IMG/VR virus record: IMGVR_UViG_3300023237_000012
Location: 1 to 64,000 of that record
Strand: one strand, 5' to 3'
Source: a virus
DNA length: 64,000 nucleotides
The notes beneath the pieces are model-generated. The model saw only the letters and a program-made list of their open reading frames with translations, had not been told where the DNA came from and did not search any database. A program made the position numbers and the translations under genes. This document shows, piece after piece, positions 60,247-64,000 of the stretch. The stretch's first letter is position 1; every line of letters begins with the position of its first letter.

Positions 60247-61560
60247 TTAAACGTCCCTCTTTCCTTCGTATACATGTTTCTTAGCTGGGAATCGTAAACT
60301 AAACCCACCTTTCTGCGAAGTCGTTTCTTCAAAGTATTGTACGGTTATTAGTTTTCCAATCAATTCTTCTGGACATTCATGGTAGTAAATACGCTCCTCT
60401 TTCGACCAGCCTGTTCCTACACCTACTTCGCAGCCTTTATGAAGAATTACGGCTTTTGCCAAACATTCGTATTCATATTCAACGCCATCTTCTAACCATC
60501 GCATCAGCGCCATCTCTGTGCCAACTATCTCGTATTCTGCGTCAAACATTTTCTTAACTTTCAGAAGGTTCTTACTTCGCTTTCCTTCGTAAGGTGCGTT
60601 AGCTCTTAACATTGATCCTTCCCATCCTTCTTTCTCAACAATTATTGCCATCTTCGCGAAGTTTTCTTCCGTTGCTTCAAGCTGTTCAAGATACTTAATC
60701 ACCTTTCCACTAACTCCTGGTGATGATAGTGCTATTTCCGCAGCTTCGTAGCGTTCAGACAGCAACCGAGTTGTACCAATACCTTCTGTGTCAAATTCGT
60801 TCAAGGTTAACATATCGAATACGATATACATTGGATTTTGAATTGTATGATCTTTCTTTTTGTATTCCTTCATAATAGCGGTGAAATCTTCGTTGCCATC
60901 TTTATCCACAATGCAGATTTCACCGTCAAACACAAAATCTCCAGGAATCTTTAATACCTCGTCTGCAACCCTTTGGAGTGTATAGAAGGTTAAACCTTTA
61001 CGAGAATAGAATGTTACGATTCCATTTTCTTTTCTACATACACATCTTATGCCGTCGAGTTTTCTACTTAAGAACCACTGTTCTAATTCGAAGTTTACAT
61101 ATTTTGAATCATATCGTTGGGCAAGTGCAACATTGAATGTTGGAACAGAACCAGGAATAGCTTTGTTGATAATTGAAGCAGATGCTCTCATTTTAAGATC
61201 ACCGCCAAGAACAAGAAGGAATGCAGCGGCTTGTTCAGGTGTTAACTCCTGTAAGAAGTAATTCACTACACCGATTGCATTATATCCGCTAATATGTCTT
61301 TGGTCAAGCGCATCAAGTAGTTCAAACATATCTGAATACCTACCAGCAAAATACTTACCAGAATGTTTGATGAGTGACTTTTCAGTAACGTTGTATGTTT
61401 TGTATGGAGTATATGTATATCTCATACATTTGATGAGTTCGATATCTTCAGCGTATTTCCCGATGATCTCCTGCTTAATTTTCCCACTTGACGTTGATGA
61501 TACGTTAGTCGTAAATTCGTGGAGTCTCTGAAGTATCGCCTTTGTGTTTTCGTTTACCAT
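60247..61560 (-). CDS. 30: ATP-dependent DNA ligase (T4 gp30-like)
   Basis: 437 aa (T4 gp30 is 487). Ligase motifs: motif I SRKLDGIR with AMP-lysine K167, motif III FVFDGEICI (~213-221), motif IV EGWEGSMLR (~307-315), motif V LLKVKKMFD (~327-335). The C-terminal OB-fold part ends FPAKKHVYEGKRD. It seals nicks in replication and repair. The first ~150 residues are helical, as in gp30-like enzymes. The transcript ends at the hairpin 14 bases downstream. The ATG follows an AAACAACA leader without Shine-Dalgarno. Confidence 0.9.
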   Translation of the reverse strand: MVNENTKAILQRLHEFTTNVSSTSSGKIKQEIIGKYAEDIELIKCMRYTYTPYKTYNVTEKSLIKHSGKYFAGRYSDMFELLDALDQRHISGYNAIGVVNYFLQELTPEQAAAFLLVLGGDLKMRASASIINKAIPGSVPTFNVALAQRYDSKYVNFELEQWFLSRKLDGIRCVCRKENGIVTFYSRKGLTFYTLQRVADEVLKIPGDFVFDGEICIVDKDGNEDFTAIMKEYKKKDHTIQNPMYIVFDMLTLNEFDTEGIGTTRLLSERYEAAEIALSSPGVSGKVIKYLEQLEATEENFAKMAIIVEKEGWEGSMLRANAPYEGKRSKNLLKVKKMFDAEYEIVGTEMALMRWLEDGVEYEYECLAKAVILHKGCEVGVGTGWSKEERIYYHECPEELIGKLITVQYFEETTSQKGGFSLRFPAKKHVYEGKRDV

Positions 61561-61594
61561 TGTTGTTTGATTTTTAGTACACTAGAATATAACT

Positions 61595-61624
61595 CATATT
61601 TGTCTAGTTCATTGGACAAATATG
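61595..61624 (-). promoter_or_regulatory. Perfect 10-bp hairpin in front of the ligase gene
   Basis: CATATTTGTC and GACAAATATG form a perfect 10-bp stem around a 10-base loop, directly after the stop codon of the small upstream ORF and 35 bases before the ligase ATG. The right arm (GGACAAATATG) recurs at 62192-62202 before another gene. It could be an operator, an RNA control hairpin, or two opposed promoter boxes (CATATTTG resembles the Bacteroidota TAnnTTTG box). Confidence 0.45.
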
Positions 61625-61804
61625 TTATTTTAATCTTGGCCACTTTCGTATCCAAATCATAATCATCCCATTTTTAATTACTCCCTCAATGTACACACTA
61701 TGTACACAAACATAGTCCCAAAGAAGATCTATCTCGTATAGATATTGCAAGTAAAATATGTACCAACATATGTCATTAAGAATAGTATGTATGAACTCAA
61801 ACAT
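61625..61804 (-). CDS. Small aromatic-rich protein, probably real
   Basis: I choose the ATG at 61802-61804 (MFEFIHTILNDICWYIFYLQ), which overlaps the SWIM gene's stop by 8 bases; an ATG 15 codons upstream is also in frame. 59 aa, rich in Trp, Tyr and Ile, ending KNGMIMIWIRKWPRLK. The segment IHTILNDICWYIFYLQYLYE may be amphipathic or membrane-facing. Not recognised. Coupling to the SWIM gene and the hairpin just after its stop support it. Confidence 0.45.
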   Translation of the reverse strand: MFEFIHTILNDICWYIFYLQYLYEIDLLWDYVCVHSVYIEGVIKNGMIMIWIRKWPRLK

Positions 61805-62144
61805 CGGCTTTAAGTGTATCGATGTGCTTACATTTTCTACGAAATCCAAATCCTGGACAAGTACAGCCCCAATTCATATTGAGAAAGCTTACAATGTATT
61901 CTTTACCTTTGCTTCCAGGTACAGACCATATATCACCTTTCGGAACAACTACAGCTTCTTTGGCTTTAAACGTTCTCCATCGAGATTCGATGTCTTTGCG
62001 TGTAACGTCATCTGTAACAAGATACCAACCACCACCAGGATAAACCACATAGCGCCCACTTCGAGGATTGACGAAATTTGGGGGCATCGGATGCTTCACA
62101 ATTGGAAGCTTTTTAATTGTCTTTCTTGTGTATGTTATTTCCAT
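61797..62144 (-). CDS. SWIM-type zinc-finger protein
   Basis: 115 aa. The C-terminus has the SWIM pattern C-x-C-xn-C-x-H: C94, C96, C105 and H107 in GCTCPGFGFRRKCKHI. SWIM fingers bind DNA or proteins, notably in recombination complexes. The N-terminus is basic (ITYTRKTIKKLPIVKHPMPP), with GRYVVYPGGGWYLVTDDV in the middle. It is next to DNA ligase and DnaJ in an early metabolism block. A role in DNA handling or inactivation of host proteins is inferred. Confidence 0.7.
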   Translation of the reverse strand: MEITYTRKTIKKLPIVKHPMPPNFVNPRSGRYVVYPGGGWYLVTDDVTRKDIESRWRTFKAKEAVVVPKGDIWSVPGSKGKEYIVSFLNMNWGCTCPGFGFRRKCKHIDTLKADV

Positions 62145-62191
62145 GTTGTTTTATTACATACATAATATAATCAATTAAAACGACAACCTAC

Positions 62192-62202
62192 GGACAAATA
62201 TG
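62192..62202 (-). promoter_or_regulatory. Repeated CATATTTGTCC element upstream of the SWIM gene
   Basis: Plus-strand GGACAAATATG, the same 11 bases as at 61614-61624 before the ligase gene. Sharing between two early-type genes suggests a common promoter or operator; this is by-eye only. Confidence 0.35.
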
Positions 62203-62265
62203 AACTTTATGAATCTAAAGATTCTTGAAAGAACTCTATTGCACCGTTAGTAGAAATTTTCGTAT

Positions 62266-62466
62266 TCAGCTTTTTAGTAATATGTCTTCATCTTTTTTCT
62301 GTTTACCAATTTCTGCTAGCTTATTTAAAAGTCCAGAGTCACCAGCGTTCAGGGTAACTTTAACAAAATTCCACTTGCTTACAATAAGCATAAGAAAGAC
62401 AACACCTATAAAATGTACCCAACTTCCGAATATAAATTCTAATACTTCAATCATATTCTTCTTCAA
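62266..62466 (-). CDS. Small single-pass membrane protein
   Basis: 66 aa. A clear membrane segment (FGSWVHFIGVVFLMLIVSKW) near residues 13-33 and a charged C-terminal tail (AEIGKQKKDEDILLKS). It overlaps the upstream gene by 20 bases. Possible holin-like or superinfection-control protein, but the family is not recognised. Confidence 0.6.
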   Translation of the reverse strand: MKKNMIEVLEFIFGSWVHFIGVVFLMLIVSKWNFVKVTLNAGDSGLLNKLAEIGKQKKDEDILLKS

Positions 62467-62707
62467 TTTTTAGTTTAAGACCAGCAAGATTACTACACTT
62501 TTCAAATTCATCTCTACCTTCAAAATGTTCTATCATCTGGTTCATGCTTTTCACTTTCTCTTCAAGTGTACTTTCTTCATGTTCTATAAGTTGCTCTGGG
62601 TACGCAATCACTGTGTCATAGCATACATCCATATAATGATTCATATCTCTACGCTGAATTTCATCTAGCAACTTATTCACTTTATTCCTGTCCTTCTCTT
62701 CCATCAA
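62447..62707 (-). CDS. Small helical protein with UVR-like segment
   Basis: 86 aa, almost all helical and charged (MMEEKDRNKVNKLLDEIQRR). The C-terminal part KVKSMNQMIEHFEGRDEFEK resembles the UVR motif of UvrB/UvrC-type and Clp-adaptor proteins, which mediates protein contacts. It overlaps the DnaJ gene by 26 bases and the membrane gene by 20. The function is not known; a J-protein partner or adaptor is possible. Confidence 0.55.
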   Translation of the reverse strand: MMEEKDRNKVNKLLDEIQRRDMNHYMDVCYDTVIAYPEQLIEHEESTLEEKVKSMNQMIEHFEGRDEFEKCSNLAGLKLKIEEEYD

Positions 62708-63506
62708 TATGTTCTTTCACTTTTTTGAGAGATGTCTTTTCTTCTATTGATAATTCTGTTGGAATTTTAACAACGACAGTAAGATACAGATCTCCTTGTT
62801 CTTTTGGCTTATTCATTATTGGCCAGCCTTTGCCCTTAAGTCTTAAAGTTGCACCATTCTGTGTTCCTTCAGGAATTGTATATTTAATAGATTTATCAAA
62901 AATCTTAATGTGGACCTCAGCTCCTAAGATAGCATCAAACACATCTATGCTTTGAAGTGTATGAAGACCAATATTGTCAAGATAGAATGATTCGTTCTCT
63001 TGGATTAGAATCTCTAGAATTAAATCACCATTAAGATCTTCTGTTGCTCCTCGTTGGCCATATCCCTTTATTCTTAGCTTTTGTCCGTTTACGACTCCAG
63101 CTGGAATTTTAACATCGACAAGTCTTAAGCCAATATTCATTCCTTTAGTTGATCCGAAATACGCGTCCTCGATAGGGATGATCATATTGTAAGTAGTATT
63201 ACGACCCTTACGATTATTCCCACCGTACTTAGCATCAAACTCTTCTCTCCAATTTCCAGGATTTCCACCACTAAATCGTGCGAATAAATCTCCAAAGCCA
63301 AATTCTCCATAAGATGAACCAAATGGGCTGCTACTTTTAGCTTTTGGATTTGTAAGCAAATCGTATGCTTCTGCGGCTTCTTTAAACTTATCTTCATCAC
63401 CACCCTTATCTGGGTGATGTTCTTTTGCCATTTTCCGATAAGCCTTCTTTATCTCTTCAAGTGTTGCACTCTTTTCAACTCCTAATATAGAATGTGGATC
63501 TTTCAT
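62682..63506 (-). CDS. DnaJ-family (type II, CbpA-like) co-chaperone
   Basis: 274 aa. J-domain at residues 1-58 (DPHSILGVEKSATLEEIKKA; HPD at 31-33). A Gly/Phe-rich linker follows (FGSSYGEFGFGDLFARFSGG), then two beta-sandwich C-terminal domains with PIEDAYFGSTKGMNI and LNGDLILEILI. It lacks the CxxCxGxG zinc repeats of full DnaJ, so it is type II like CbpA. It would recruit host DnaK (Hsp70) for folding or for disassembling complexes. Overlap of 4 bases with the upstream membrane gene. Confidence 0.88.
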   Translation of the reverse strand: MKDPHSILGVEKSATLEEIKKAYRKMAKEHHPDKGGDEDKFKEAAEAYDLLTNPKAKSSSPFGSSYGEFGFGDLFARFSGGNPGNWREEFDAKYGGNNRKGRNTTYNMIIPIEDAYFGSTKGMNIGLRLVDVKIPAGVVNGQKLRIKGYGQRGATEDLNGDLILEILIQENESFYLDNIGLHTLQSIDVFDAILGAEVHIKIFDKSIKYTIPEGTQNGATLRLKGKGWPIMNKPKEQGDLYLTVVVKIPTELSIEEKTSLKKVKEHIDGREGQE

Positions 63507-63847
63507 TTAACAAATGCTTGTATTAATATGATGCAAAATGATAACAGTAGACATAAACCGTTTTTAAGATTAAGTGTTTCTCCAGACAGATATAAAGTAA
63601 GTATTAAGAATATTACCATACCAACACCATAACCAACTAACCGCATTGACCAAAGCGATTGTTCAAATATGATATACGCATATCGTTGATAATTAATAAA
63701 TAGCCACGAAACTGGAAATGCAAATGCGATAGCTACGATGATATGATGATCTCTAAACTCATCCCATATAAATTGACCATTAAGTTGAAACCAAACTAAA
63801 ATCTGAGCAGCTACTAAAGAAAGTAGTGCGTAGATAATATTAGTCAT
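63503..63847 (-). CDS. Small polytopic membrane protein
   Basis: 114 aa with four likely membrane segments: ~4-22 (IIYALLSLVAAQILVWF), ~34-50, ~71-87 (VGYGVGMVIFLILTLYL), and ~95-112 (LCLLLSFCIILIQAF). It overlaps the DnaJ gene by ATGA and the preceding gene by 8 bases. It could be a holin-like or envelope-changing protein; not recognised. Confidence 0.62.
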   Translation of the reverse strand: MTNIIYALLSLVAAQILVWFQLNGQFIWDEFRDHHIIVAIAFAFPVSWLFINYQRYAYIIFEQSLWSMRLVGYGVGMVIFLILTLYLSGETLNLKNGLCLLLSFCIILIQAFVK

Positions 63848-64000
63848 TGGTGTCTAAATAAAATTCGTAGCCTTCACCCTGAAAATATCGGAAATGATTA
63901 TCAAGTTGAGTTGCAATAAGTAACCCAATCTTCTCTACTCCAAGTACTTTGCCCCTACGAACATCTTCAGATAAATCCATAAACCATTTCTCTGATTTAC
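63840..64000 (-). CDS. C-terminal end of an unknown gene, cut by the window edge
   Basis: Open from the window edge to a TAA at 63840-63842; about 53 codons: KSEKWFMDLSEDVRRGKVLG, then VEKIGLLIATQLDNHFRYFQ and GEGYEFYLDTND. Not recognised. Its stop overlaps the next ATG by 8 bases, supporting a real coupled gene. Confidence 0.55.
   Translation of the reverse strand, partial: KSEKWFMDLSEDVRRGKVLGVEKIGLLIATQLDNHFRYFQGEGYEFYLDTND

Noticed and set aside
1-64000. Insertion sequences, integrase or attachment sites
   Set aside because: No transposase, integrase or terminal inverted repeats were seen; the window looks like a lytic phage core.

Overview
The window is part of the genome of a large T4-like myovirus (contractile tail, Caudoviricetes), AT-rich and tightly packed. 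Almost every gene is on the minus strand, so transcription runs right to left. T4-type identities readable from the proteins are: UvsW helicase, a UvsY-like mediator, gp61 primase, gp32 single-strand binding protein, a gp31/GroES-like co-chaperonin, an ATP-dependent DNA ligase, a dCMP-type deaminase, and baseplate proteins resembling gp5, gp6, gp25, gp27, gp53 and gp48/gp54. Start codons lack a Shine-Dalgarno sequence and follow A-rich leaders. That is the habit of Bacteroidota, so a Bacteroidota host is my inference; nothing in the window proves it. Terminase, portal, major capsid, sheath, tape measure and DNA polymerase are not here.

Layout, left to right. 0-7.3 kb: genes carrying a short capsid-targeting-type leader, including two ligase-like proteins, a nucleotidyltransferase, a large fusion containing an NMN/cytidylyltransferase-like domain, and a duplicated small gene. 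7.3-12.9 kb: replication and recombination (UvsW, UvsY-like, primase, gp32, GroES-like, RuvC-like). 12.9-18.8 kb: more leader-bearing small genes mixed with virion proteins and an envelope-spanning protein. 18.8-39 kb: very large tail and baseplate proteins ending in gp6-like and gp25-like wedge genes. 39-44.6 kb: gp13-like neck protein, an amidoligase, a ribosomal protein S1 homologue, and a possible ADP-ribosyltransferase with a capsid leader. 45-53.5 kb: central baseplate hub. 53.5-58.9 kb: sulfotransferase, GT9-type glycosyltransferase and a highly repetitive tail fibre. 59-64 kb: deaminase, ligase, SWIM-finger protein, DnaJ and small membrane proteins. One rightward (plus-strand) short ORF sits at 59.85-60.08 kb and is closed by a bidirectional terminator.

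The most striking feature is a shared N-terminal peptide on about a dozen otherwise unrelated proteins. Its form is M-[KNER]-H-[IL]-x-x-F-x-x-F followed by a [LI]-x-E site at residues 9-21. It closely resembles the T4 internal-protein capsid-targeting sequence (MKTYQEFIAE) with its gp21 protease cleavage site; one protein here begins MKTYKEYLLE. I infer that this phage loads a varied enzyme payload into its capsid and injects it with the DNA. Many of these genes also share a candidate late promoter (GATATATA) and some share an AAACGACA leader just before the start codon.
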